A stretch of DNA of 64,000 nucleotides. It comes from an uncultured Hymenobacter sp. (GTDB lineage: Bacteria > Bacteroidota > Bacteroidia > Cytophagales > Hymenobacteraceae). Shown here piece by piece: positions 26,301-33,589 of this stretch; within the stretch, counting starts at the first letter, position 1; every line of letters starts with the position of its first letter. The notes under the pieces are model-generated. The model had not been told where the DNA came from. It made no database searches and saw only the letters and a list, made by a program, of their open reading frames with translations. Both the position numbers and the translations under genes were made by a program. Where the stretch lies: contig CAJYPK010000059.1 of the NCBI GenBank assembly GCA_913776615.1, positions 124,001 through 188,000 on the forward strand, read 5' to 3'.

Positions 26301-27173
26301 ATGAGCAAGATCCTCGTAACCGGTGCTACCGGCGGCCTCGGCAAGGCTGTAGTTGAAAACCTCCTGAAAACCATTAACCCTAGCGACCTGGCCGTGCTGG
26401 CACGCGACCCCGCCAAAGCTGCCGACCTGCAAGCGCAGGGCGTGACCGTGAAGCAGGGCGATTACAACGACTACGCCTCGCTGGTAGCTGCCTTCCAAGG
26501 CGTTGACAAGCTGTTTCTAGTATCGAGCAACGACGTACCCAATCGCGTGCCGCAGCACACCAATGCTGTGAACGCCGCCAAGGAGGCCGGGGTGCAACAC
26601 GTAGTGTACACCAGCTTCCAGCGTAAAACGGAGGATGGCTCGTCGGCCGCCTGGTTTATCGCCGAGGCCCACCTGGCCACCGAAAAGCTGCTCAAGGAGT
26701 CGGGCCTGACTTACACCATCCTCAAAAACGCGCTCTACCTCGATGTACTGCCGCTCTTCATGGGGCCAGTGCTCGAAACCAACACCATCTACCTACCCGC
26801 TGGCGAGGGCCGGGTGCCCTACGCCAGCCGCGCCGACATGGGTGCGGCCGGTGCGGCCGTACTCACCAGCTCGGGCCACGAAAATCAGTCGTACAACATC
26901 AGCAATGACACGTCGTATTCGTTCCACAACATTGCGAAGATCCTCAGCGACTTGTCGGGCAAAACTATTCAGTACGTATCGCCCGATGCGGAAGCCTTCA
27001 ACTCGGCCCTCGCCGCTGCTGGCGTACCCGCCGAGGCCATTCACATGACGGCCGGCTTCTGCGTAGCGATGGCGCAGGGCGAATTTGATTTCCCCGCCAC
27101 CGACCTGCAAAAGCTGCTCGGCCGCCAGCCCGAAACGGCAGAGCAGTTTTTGAAAGCGACTTACCAGCTGTAA
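26301..27173 (+). CDS. NmrA-family NAD(P)H:quinone reductase, QorB/YtfG-like
   Basis: 290 residues. The Rossmann loop VTGATGGLGKAVVENL opens the protein, followed by LAVLARDPAKAADL, KQGDYNDYASL, KLFLVSSND and GVQHVVYTSFQRK. The length and pattern fit the QOR2/QorB group, which uses NADPH to reduce quinones. It is divergent from an HxlR regulator, as in the E. coli ytfG/ytfH pair, which supports a redox-stress role. The end is followed by a long hairpin. Confidence 0.85.
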   Translation: MSKILVTGATGGLGKAVVENLLKTINPSDLAVLARDPAKAADLQAQGVTVKQGDYNDYASLVAAFQGVDKLFLVSSNDVPNRVPQHTNAVNAAKEAGVQHVVYTSFQRKTEDGSSAAWFIAEAHLATEKLLKESGLTYTILKNALYLDVLPLFMGPVLETNTIYLPAGEGRVPYASRADMGAAGAAVLTSSGHENQSYNISNDTSYSFHNIAKILSDLSGKTIQYVSPDAEAFNSALAAAGVPAEAIHMTAGFCVAMAQGEFDFPATDLQKLLGRQPETAEQFLKATYQL

Positions 27174-27202
27174 GCAGCCCGAGCTTTTTTGTTGCTTGGC
27201 CT

Positions 27203-27315
27203 TTGCAGTCCGAGCGCTCGCGCAGCGGGCATCTACGCTTGTTCACGCTTATCACAACGCCTGTTCGACCGTAGATGCTCGCTGTGCGAGCGCTCGGACT
27301 GCAAAGGCCAAGCTA
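27203..27315. repeat. Long palindrome, 'GTCCGAGCGCTCGC' family
   Basis: GGCCTTTGCAGTCCGAGCGC and its complement GCGCTCGGACTGCAAAGGCC bracket a 60-base loop that itself holds matching CGCAGCGGGCATCTACG / CGTAGATGCTCGCTGTGCG arms, so nearly the whole segment folds back. Confidence 0.75.
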
Positions 27316-27318
27316 CTT

Positions 27319-27542
27319 AGAGCAAATTTCAGGTTTGTGTACGGATTGTTGCTCTCCAGACGCGGTCGCCTCACCCCCCAGCCCCCTCTCCGAAAAGGAG
27401 AGGGGGAGCATGCCGACTACGTACCGATTGCTTGACGTGAGCAAGCAGTCGGCTCCCCCTCTCCTTTTCGGAGAGGGGGCCGGGGGGTGAGGCGCTCACG
27501 ATAGAACTACGATTGACCGTACACGAACCTGAAATTTACTCT
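27319..27542. mobile_element. 224-bp MITE-like element with 26-bp terminal inverted repeats
   Basis: The ends 27319-27344 and 27517-27542 are inverted repeats of 26 bases with two mismatches, beginning AGAGCAAATTTCAGG. Inside are two facing copies of CCCCCTCTCC-TTTTCGGAGAGG with GGGGTGAGGCGC flanks. No coding sequence fits. The right end overlaps the stop codon of the HsdR_N-like gene by two bases. Confidence 0.65.
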
Positions 27543-27999
27543 AGCTCGTTGCCTGGGCATATGTGGGGATATCAGCCAGCCGCTCATTCACGCCACGCTC
27601 AAAATCGACGCGCCAGCAGTAATGCACCAAGCCGTTGGTTAGCAGCAGAAAGGGGGCGCGCATCGTCTGATTATAAGTAGCCGCTTGCTGCGCCACGGCC
27701 GGCGTAATGGCCACCGTCGGCCGCTTACACTCCACCAGCAGCAGCGGGCGGCCGTCGGGGCCGAGCGCCACGAGGTCGGTACGCTTCTGCCGCTGGTTGT
27801 AGCGGTGGCCCCGCTCCAGGCTCAGCAGGCCACGGGGGTAGCCCAGGTGGCGCAACAAGTAGTGCGCCACGTGCTGCCGTACCCACTCTTCAGGAGTCAG
27901 CACCACGTACTTACGACGCAGCTCATCCCAGATTTCGAGGGTATTCGCAGAATTTTGCCTAATTTTGTGGTCGAAAGGCGGCAGGTCCAACGCTTGCAT
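27541..27999 (-). CDS. HsdR N-terminal-like restriction nuclease-fold protein
   Basis: The start at 27999 (MQALDLPPFDHKI) is preferred because the -7 element TACCTTTG lies at 28006-28013 on the minus strand; an upstream ATG at 28092 would add a basic, poorly coding segment. 152 residues. The core WVRQHVAHYLLRHLGYP with RTDLVALGPDGRPLLLVECKRP shows the PD-(D/E)xK arrangement (Asp, then E-x-K), as in the N-terminal domain of type I restriction HsdR; NCBI names such proteins by that domain. No HsdM or HsdS gene is nearby, so it is a stand-alone nuclease-fold protein of unknown role. Confidence 0.75.
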   Translation of the reverse strand: MQALDLPPFDHKIRQNSANTLEIWDELRRKYVVLTPEEWVRQHVAHYLLRHLGYPRGLLSLERGHRYNQRQKRTDLVALGPDGRPLLLVECKRPTVAITPAVAQQAATYNQTMRAPFLLLTNGLVHYCWRVDFERGVNERLADIPTYAQATS

Positions 28000-28005
28000 C
28001 ACCTC

Positions 28006-28013
28006 CAAAGGTA
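28006..28013 (-). promoter_or_regulatory. -7 promoter element close to the ATG of the HsdR_N-like gene
   Basis: TACCTTTG on the minus strand, exact TAnnTTTG match, only six bases from the chosen ATG; the transcript would be essentially leaderless. Confidence 0.45.
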
Positions 28014-28094
28014 TGGGTTTGGCAGTCGCATTTCGCCCGGGTCTCGGACCCCTCGCGCCGCCATACCCCCCCGGGTAGGCGGCTTTTTTCATAT

Positions 28095-28185
28095 GGTGAA
28101 CCGGTGAGTAGTGAGTTGGTGAGTTTTGCTCAGCAACTTTAAAACTTACTACTCACCAACTCACCAGTTCACAGTTTCACCATTT
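28095..28185. repeat. GGTGAGAT-family palindrome before the AMP nucleosidase gene
   Basis: GGTGAACCGGTGAGTAGTGAG units at 28096-28125 face ACTCACCAACTCACCAG units at 28150-28185. Same family as rnpB insert and 24280-24462. Confidence 0.7.
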
Positions 28186-28195
28186 CGCCACTGAT

Positions 28196-28966
28196 ATGAA
28201 AACCAAAGAAGACATCGTAAATAACTGGCTGCCACGCTACACTGGCGTACCACTGAGCGACTTCGGGCAGTATATCCTGCTCACCAACTTCAGCAACTAC
28301 GTGTACATGTTTGCCGAGCAGTTTGGGGTGGAAGTACGCGGCACCGACAAGCCCATGCAGTCGGCTACCGCCGGCGGCATCACCATCATCAACTTCGGCA
28401 TGGGCTCGCCGATGGCCGCCACGGTCATGGATTTGCTGTCGGCCATCAAACCTAAAGCCGCTCTGTTCCTCGGCAAGTGCGGTGGTTTGAAAAAGACCAA
28501 GCTCGGCGACCTCGTCCTCCCCATCGCGGCCATTCGCGGCGACGGTACCAGCGACGACTACCTGCCCAAGGAAATTCCGGCGCTGCCGTCGTTCCGCCTG
28601 CAGCGCGCCGTTTCGTCGATGATTAAGAAACACGAGCTCGACTACTACACCGGCACCGTGTACACCACCAACCGCCGCGTGTGGGAGCACGATCAGGATT
28701 TTAAGGATTATCTGCGCCGCGTGCGCGCCCTGGCCGTGGATATGGAGACGGCGACCATCTTCGTGGTGGGCTTTATGAATGATATTCCGCACGGCGCCCT
28801 GCTGCTCGTGAGCGATAACCCCATGACGCCCGAGGGCGTGAAAACGGCCGAGTCGGATTCGAAGGTGACCACTAATTTCGTGAAGCGCCACCTGGAAATC
28901 GGGATCGATTCGCTGCGGGAACTGCAAAACTCGGGCGAATCGGTGAAACACCTGAAATTCGAATAA
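28196..28966 (+). CDS. amn: AMP nucleosidase, short form
   Basis: 256 residues of the PNP/UDP phosphorylase fold: GITIINFGMGSPMAATVMDLL, ALFLGKCGGLKKTKLGDLVLP, AVDMETATIFVVGF, and LVSDNPMTPEGVKT. This is the Bacteroidota-length AMP nucleosidase without the long N-terminal regulatory domain of E. coli Amn. It cuts AMP to adenine and ribose 5-phosphate. The start follows a GGTGAG palindrome. The following gap (28967-29476) holds an AAC GGATTT repeat, two partial CTCTCCTTTTCGGAGAG repeats and a terminator. Confidence 0.9.
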   Translation: MKTKEDIVNNWLPRYTGVPLSDFGQYILLTNFSNYVYMFAEQFGVEVRGTDKPMQSATAGGITIINFGMGSPMAATVMDLLSAIKPKAALFLGKCGGLKKTKLGDLVLPIAAIRGDGTSDDYLPKEIPALPSFRLQRAVSSMIKKHELDYYTGTVYTTNRRVWEHDQDFKDYLRRVRALAVDMETATIFVVGFMNDIPHGALLLVSDNPMTPEGVKTAESDSKVTTNFVKRHLEIGIDSLRELQNSGESVKHLKFE

Positions 28967-29076
28967 GACCGCAGATTTAACGGATTTAACGGATTGCGCA
29001 GATACGCCCGCCAGCCTCCGGCGGCGGGCTGACTAGCACTGAGTCAGGGATTAGTTGACTACTAGCGGGCATGCTG

Positions 29077-29208
29077 TGCGGACGGCTCCTCCTCTCCTTT
29101 TCGGAGAGGAGGGCGTGCTGGCGGCTACCGTGCATTCGGAGCTGTAGGATGTGCGGACGGCTCCCCCTCTCCTTTTCGGAGAGGGGGCCGGGGGTGAGGC
29201 GCTCACGT
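29077..29208. repeat. Two tandem halves of the CTCTCCTTTTCGGAGAG element
   Basis: GTGCGGACGGCTCC followed by CCTCTCCTTTTCGGAGAG occurs at 29077-29108 and again at 29151-29182; the second is followed by GGGGTGAGGCGCTCACG. It shares its core with 27319-27542 and 51590-51790. Confidence 0.7.
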
Positions 29209-29292
29209 TAGGAAGTTTTGTGTCAAGTTTTTAAGTCGCTGTTTTCGCCGACGTAGCCTTTACCTATTTGGCAGTACTGCTTGCTTTACTTT

Positions 29293-29322
29293 GAAAGCCG
29301 CCTTGTTGGGCGGCTTTCTTTG
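29293..29322 (+). terminator. Stem-loop with T-rich tail in the gap before the amidohydrolase
   Basis: GAAAGCCGCC and GGCGGCTTTC around TTGTTG, followed by TTTG. Because the AMP nucleosidase ends 330 bases upstream, it may end a long read-through transcript or be a remnant. Confidence 0.5.
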
Positions 29323-29476
29323 TTTGGGGCAGCTGATTAGTTCGTTGTCTGGCTGGCTTGCATCGGGTTGTTTTTTGAATAGCTTGCGAGGGGCATTGTA
29401 GCCGAAGGTTCTCTCGGGAAAGGCGTTAGCTTTGTCGGCTTGGTTCATTTCGGAACTTTGCGTACTGTTTTGTACC

Positions 29477-31135
29477 ATGAGACTAGCTTATAAACTTGGG
29501 AGTGCTTTAGGAGTGGGTACCGCGCTCTGGCTGGCCAGCTGTACGCCTCAGCGTGAGCGCGTTGACTTGCTTGTCACCAACGCTACTGTATACACAGTGG
29601 ACTCAACTTTCAGCAAGGCAGAAGCCTTCGTGGTGCGCGACGGGCATTTTCTGGCCGTGGGTAAAACGGCTGATTTGCAAGGGCGCTACCAGGCCGCGCA
29701 AACGGTGGATGCGGGCGGGCAATTTATATACCCTGGCTTCTATGATGCGCACTGCCATTTCTACCGCTACGCGCTGGGGTTACGCTCGGCCAACCTCGTG
29801 GGAGCCAACTCGTGGGCCGAAACCGTGAGCCGCCTCGTGGCGCACCGGCGGCAGCAACCGAACGCGGCCTGGCTCACCGGCCGGGGCTGGGACCAGAATG
29901 ATTGGCCCGGCCGTCGCTTTCCCACCAAGGATACACTCGATGCCCTGTTTCCTGACGTACCGGTGCTCCTTACCCGCGTCGACGGCCACGCCGCCTTAGT
30001 CAACCAAAAGGCGCTCGACCTGGCGGGCGTCACGGCTGGCACGCCCATTAGCGGCGGCGTGATTGGCCGCGACGCCCAGGGCCGCCTCACCGGCCTGCTC
30101 GTGGACAATGCCGTAAAGCTAGTGGCCACTAAAGTACCCGAGCCCAGCCCCGCCGAGGCCGAGGCCGCCCTGCTGCAAGGTCAGCAAAACTGCCTGGCCG
30201 TGGGCCTCACCAGCCTCGCCGATGCCGGCCTCAACCGCGAAGACATCGAGCGCATGGCCGCCATGCAACAGGCTGGCAAACTACACTTGCGCCTGTACAC
30301 CATGCTCAACCCCACGCCCGAAAACAAGGCGTATTACCTGCCCAAGGGTCCGTATTTCAGCGACAACCTCACCATCTGCTCTTTCAAGGTGTACGCCGAT
30401 GGGGCGCTGGGCTCGCGGGGCGCCTCACTGCTGGCCCCTTACACCGACCGGCCGCACGAGTCGGGCTTTCTGCTGCAAAATCCGGGCTACTACCGTAATT
30501 TAGCGAAAGAGCTGGCGGCCACGAAGTTTCAGATGAATACCCACGCCATCGGTGACTCCAGCAACCGGCTCCTGCTCGACATCTACGGCGCGGCCCTCAA
30601 AGGCCAAACCGACCGCCGCTGGCGCATCGAGCACGCGCAGGTAGTGAGCCCGGCCGACATGCCCAAATTCGGCCAGTATCACATCGTACCCTCGGTGCAG
30701 CCCACCCACGCCACTTCCGATATGTACTGGGCCGGCGAGCGGCTCGGCACCCAGCGCCTACCCACTGCCTACGCCTACCAGGAGCTGCTGAAGCAGTACG
30801 GCCAGGTGGCACTGGGGTCCGATTTTCCGGTGGAAGACATTAATCCACTCTACGGCTACCATGCCGCCGTGGCCCGGCAAGATGCTAAGAACTATCCCGC
30901 AGGCGGCTTCCAGATGAACAACGCCCTTACGCGCGAGCAGGCCCTGCGCGGCATGACCACCTGGGCCGCCCACGCTGCCTTCGAAGACCAGCGCAAAGGC
31001 CAGATCAAGCCCGGCATGCTGGCCGATTTCGTCGTGCTCAAAACCGATTTACTTACCGCGCCCAACGAGCAATTGCGCGCTACGCCGGTGCAGCAGACGT
31101 GGATAGGCGGCCGGCAGGTATTCACTCAAAAGTAG
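29477..31135 (+). CDS. Lipoprotein amidohydrolase (YtcJ/amidohydrolase-3 type)
   Basis: The start at 29477 (MRLAYKLGSALGVGTALWLASC) gives a lipoprotein signal with the lipobox Cys near residue 22; the frame is open for 15 residues more without a signal. 552 residues. The metal site begins with DAHCHF, a carboxylated-Lys strand is expected near FKVYADGALGSRGA, NTHAIGDSSN and RIEHAQVV follow, and GSDFPVEDINP closes it. Amidohydrolase-3 members of the YtcJ group act on varied amides or are uncharacterised. Secreted and lipid-anchored. The following Crp/Fnr gene starts 118 bases downstream. Confidence 0.8.
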   Translation: MRLAYKLGSALGVGTALWLASCTPQRERVDLLVTNATVYTVDSTFSKAEAFVVRDGHFLAVGKTADLQGRYQAAQTVDAGGQFIYPGFYDAHCHFYRYALGLRSANLVGANSWAETVSRLVAHRRQQPNAAWLTGRGWDQNDWPGRRFPTKDTLDALFPDVPVLLTRVDGHAALVNQKALDLAGVTAGTPISGGVIGRDAQGRLTGLLVDNAVKLVATKVPEPSPAEAEAALLQGQQNCLAVGLTSLADAGLNREDIERMAAMQQAGKLHLRLYTMLNPTPENKAYYLPKGPYFSDNLTICSFKVYADGALGSRGASLLAPYTDRPHESGFLLQNPGYYRNLAKELAATKFQMNTHAIGDSSNRLLLDIYGAALKGQTDRRWRIEHAQVVSPADMPKFGQYHIVPSVQPTHATSDMYWAGERLGTQRLPTAYAYQELLKQYGQVALGSDFPVEDINPLYGYHAAVARQDAKNYPAGGFQMNNALTREQALRGMTTWAAHAAFEDQRKGQIKPGMLADFVVLKTDLLTAPNEQLRATPVQQTWIGGRQVFTQK

Positions 31136-31253
31136 AATTTTCCGCTTGCCGTTGCGAGCGCAGCGTAACCGCAGCAAGCAGACGCCGGTCAACGCATAAT
31201 AGCGCGTCAGCACCTGCTCAATTAGGTCTTATGCAATCTCTGGCAATAAGTAA

Positions 31254-31832
31254 ATGACCGATTTACTCAAGCAAAACCTGACCCGGCACGCAGCGCTCAC
31301 GCCCGAAGAAATCGAGCAGTTTCACCTATTGTTCGAACCGCGCTTCGTCAAGAAAAAGAGTTTTTTCTTACGAGCAGGCGCAGTGTGCGACTCCGAAGCT
31401 TTTGTCGTCCAAGGCCTTTTCAAAGTATATCACGTTGATGCGCATGGCTTTGAGCAGGTACTGTATTTTGCGATGGAAGATTGGTGGCTGACCGACATCG
31501 ATAGCTTCGTCAATCAGCGGCCCTCAGAGCTGTTTATTGAAGCGCTGGAAGACAGTGAGATCCTGACTATTTCCAAGCCCAGCAAAGACCTGGCCTACCA
31601 ACGCATTCCGGCGCTAAACAAGCTGTACCGGGTGATGACCGAGAAAACCCACGTCGCCCTGCAACGGCGGATGCTGGCCAACCTCAGCAAAACCGCCGAC
31701 CAGCGCTACGTCGATTTCATCGAGAAATACCCTCGGCTGGCCCAGCGCTTATCCAACGTCCAGGTAGCGGCCTACCTGGGCATCAGCCACGAGTTTTTGA
31801 GCAAAATCAGGAAAAAGATTTCCCGCCACTAA
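31254..31832 (+). CDS. Crp/Fnr-family transcriptional regulator
   Basis: 192 residues with a cyclic-nucleotide-binding-like beta barrel (KKKSFFLRAGAVCDSEAFVVQGLFKVYHVDAHGFEQVLYF, then WWLTDIDSFVNQRPSELFIEALEDSEIL) and a C-terminal helix-turn-helix (QRLSNVQVAAYLGISHEFLSKIRKKISRH). No Fe-S cysteines are visible, so it is not an oxygen-sensing Fnr. Bacteroidota members with this shape often control nearby enzymes. An FNR/CRP-type perfect palindrome (31850-31863) sits 17 bases after the stop and 60 before the next gene, an MBL-fold hydrolase, its likely target. Confidence 0.8.
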   Translation: MTDLLKQNLTRHAALTPEEIEQFHLLFEPRFVKKKSFFLRAGAVCDSEAFVVQGLFKVYHVDAHGFEQVLYFAMEDWWLTDIDSFVNQRPSELFIEALEDSEILTISKPSKDLAYQRIPALNKLYRVMTEKTHVALQRRMLANLSKTADQRYVDFIEKYPRLAQRLSNVQVAAYLGISHEFLSKIRKKISRH

Positions 31833-31849
31833 TTCCCGCCCTTCACTTA

Positions 31850-31863
31850 TTGAACTAGTTCAA
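31850..31863. promoter_or_regulatory. CRP/FNR-type operator before the MBL-fold gene
   Basis: TTGAACTAGTTCAA is a perfect 14-base palindrome of the TTGA-N6-TCAA form used by Crp/Fnr regulators, between the regulator gene and the MBL-fold gene (ATG at 31924). Confidence 0.5.
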
Positions 31864-31923
31864 CCTGCGCCGCTAAGAGCCTCCGGTAGGTTTGCATCAT
31901 CAATCAACGCACTAGCTTTTGCC

Positions 31924-32838
31924 GTGATGAAACGCATTCTCTCCCTGGTTTTTTCGCTCATTTTACTTTCGCTCAACATGGAAGCGCAGGCTCAAAACTC
32001 TCCGGCTCCGGCCACCCAGCTACCCAAGGCTACCGTCGTACTGGCCGGGCATACCAAGAACATCAGAATTCACACGGTAGTAGCGCCGTCCGAGATGTTT
32101 GCCAACACCACCCACATCATCGAGCTGCCGCATCAGCTCATCCTGGTCGATGGGCAATTTTACGCGCCTTACGCGCAACAAGCTAAGGAGCTGGCCGATA
32201 GCCTGCATAAGCCGATTACCCGCTTCTACATCTCGCACGACCACCCCGACCACTACCTCGGCTTTGGCGACGCTTTCCCTGACGTACCGGTGTATGCTCT
32301 CCAGGAAACCAAGGCTGGCATTGAAAAGGACGGGCCCCAAACCCTGAAGCAACGACAGGAGCGGTTCGGCAGCGTAATTGCCAAAACCCTGCGGGTACCC
32401 ACCCACGTGCAGCAGCCCGGCACCGAGGTCATTGACGGCGTGACGTTTATTTTTGAAAAAGCGGTCGAAAACGAGGCCGCCGTATCGCTGGTCATCAAGC
32501 TGCCCGAGGCCCATGCTTATGTGGCCCAAGATATTGTGTACCACGATACCCACCTCTTTATCTCCGGCCCGACTGCTGGCTGGCGCCAAGCCCTGACCAA
32601 GCTAGCGCAGGAGCCCAACTACACCCTGATCCTGCCGGGCCACGGCCTGCCCACCAACCGGTCCGTCATTCAGGCTAATGTACAATACCTCGACTTTATC
32701 GATAAGCTACTGGCCCAACCGCTTTCCAAAGAGGCGTACAAGACCAAATTATTGGCCGCCTATCCTCACTACGGCGGCGTACACCTCGTCGACATCTACC
32801 TAGCTTACTACTTGAAAAAGAACTGGCTGGCCAGCTAG
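31924..32838 (+). CDS. Secreted metallo-beta-lactamase-fold hydrolase
   Basis: 304 residues with a signal peptide (MMKRILSLVFSLILLSLNMEAQAQ) and the metal motif SHDHPDHYLG (HxHxDH at about 100-105), then HDTHLF and LPGHGLPTN later in the fold. It is exported and probably a lactonase or esterase-like enzyme; the substrate is not predictable. It follows the Crp/Fnr gene across an operator-like palindrome and ends at a terminator shared with the DinB gene. An alternative start 3 bases downstream (MKRIL) is possible. Confidence 0.85.
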   Translation: MMKRILSLVFSLILLSLNMEAQAQNSPAPATQLPKATVVLAGHTKNIRIHTVVAPSEMFANTTHIIELPHQLILVDGQFYAPYAQQAKELADSLHKPITRFYISHDHPDHYLGFGDAFPDVPVYALQETKAGIEKDGPQTLKQRQERFGSVIAKTLRVPTHVQQPGTEVIDGVTFIFEKAVENEAAVSLVIKLPEAHAYVAQDIVYHDTHLFISGPTAGWRQALTKLAQEPNYTLILPGHGLPTNRSVIQANVQYLDFIDKLLAQPLSKEAYKTKLLAAYPHYGGVHLVDIYLAYYLKKNWLAS

Positions 32839-32935
32839 TACTTCAGGGATAAGCAGCTAGCCGTAGTAATCCGGTGCACATGCTCACAAGTACCTATGGC
32901 CAGGTATTGAAAGATGCGAATGAGGCCATGAAAAT

Positions 32936-32979
32936 AAAAAGCGGGCTTGAGCGGAACCTACCGCTCAAGCCCGCTTTTT
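32936..32979. terminator. Bidirectional terminator between MBL-fold and DinB genes
   Basis: GCGGGCTTGAGCGG pairs perfectly with CCGCTCAAGCCCGC across six bases, with AAAAA before and TTTTT after. Confidence 0.9.
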
Positions 32980-33040
32980 CGACGCCAATGCTCCACACGA
33001 TGCACAGGCCAGCGCTAGAGCGGCACGATGGCGTAGCTAC

Positions 33041-33559
33041 CTACCCCCGCGGCCCTTCATCGGCCGAGTTGCCGTAGATGGCGGGCACCGGAATGTCGAG
33101 CAGGCGCAAATACACGCTGAGCTGGCCGCGGTGATGAATGAGGTGATTGAGCACCATTGTGCGCACTACGGCCGTGCGGGGAATGGACAGCAGCGTTTTG
33201 TCGCCGTGCGTCAGGCTCCAGATTTCGTGGAAAGCCTCGTCGCTTACGTCGGCCAGGGCCTTGTGCAGGTTTTCGGCGTTGAGGTCGAAGCGGGCCAGCA
33301 CGTCGGCCGTGGTGGTGGGGCTATCGGCCCGCTTACCCGTCACCACGTCAAACGACGAGCCTTGCAGCGATATCTCCAGGAAGCTGATCAGATTGGCCAT
33401 GTGGCCAGCCAGCGTGCCCAGGGTCATGCTCTTGGCGTGGGGGCGCCAGCCAAATTGCTCGGTGGGGGCGCGTTCGAGCACGCGGCGCGTGATGGCCAGC
33501 TCGTGCCGCAGCTCGTGGGCGAGCGCGGTCTGCAAGTTAGGTTGGGAAGGATGGGTCAT
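33041..33559 (-). CDS. DinB-family protein
   Basis: The start at 33559 (MTHPSQPNLQ) is chosen because CGACCTTTGCGCC lies just before it and the upstream extension is only ten residues. 172 residues in the DinB/YfiT four-helix fold: an N-terminal helix LQTALAHELRHELAITRR, the core LGTLAGHMANLISFLEI with a metal-site His, and the closing FNHLIHHRGQLSVYLR-type motif (here VLNHLIHHRGQLSVYLRLL). The family includes metal-dependent hydrolases and bacillithiol transferases; the function here is unknown. It starts 30 bases after the MFS gene on the same strand, so they probably share a transcript. Confidence 0.85.
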   Translation of the reverse strand: MTHPSQPNLQTALAHELRHELAITRRVLERAPTEQFGWRPHAKSMTLGTLAGHMANLISFLEISLQGSSFDVVTGKRADSPTTTADVLARFDLNAENLHKALADVSDEAFHEIWSLTHGDKTLLSIPRTAVVRTMVLNHLIHHRGQLSVYLRLLDIPVPAIYGNSADEGPRG

Positions 33560-33589
33560 GGCGCAAAGGTCGGGCTTTTTGCGGTGCAT

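Noticed and set aside
27541..27999. Complete type I restriction-modification locus
   Set aside because: No HsdM, HsdS or helicase domain is present nearby.
29260..29478. Open frame on the minus strand next to the amidohydrolase gene
   Set aside because: It reads through a terminator hairpin (29293-29322) and lacks coding character; likely chance.
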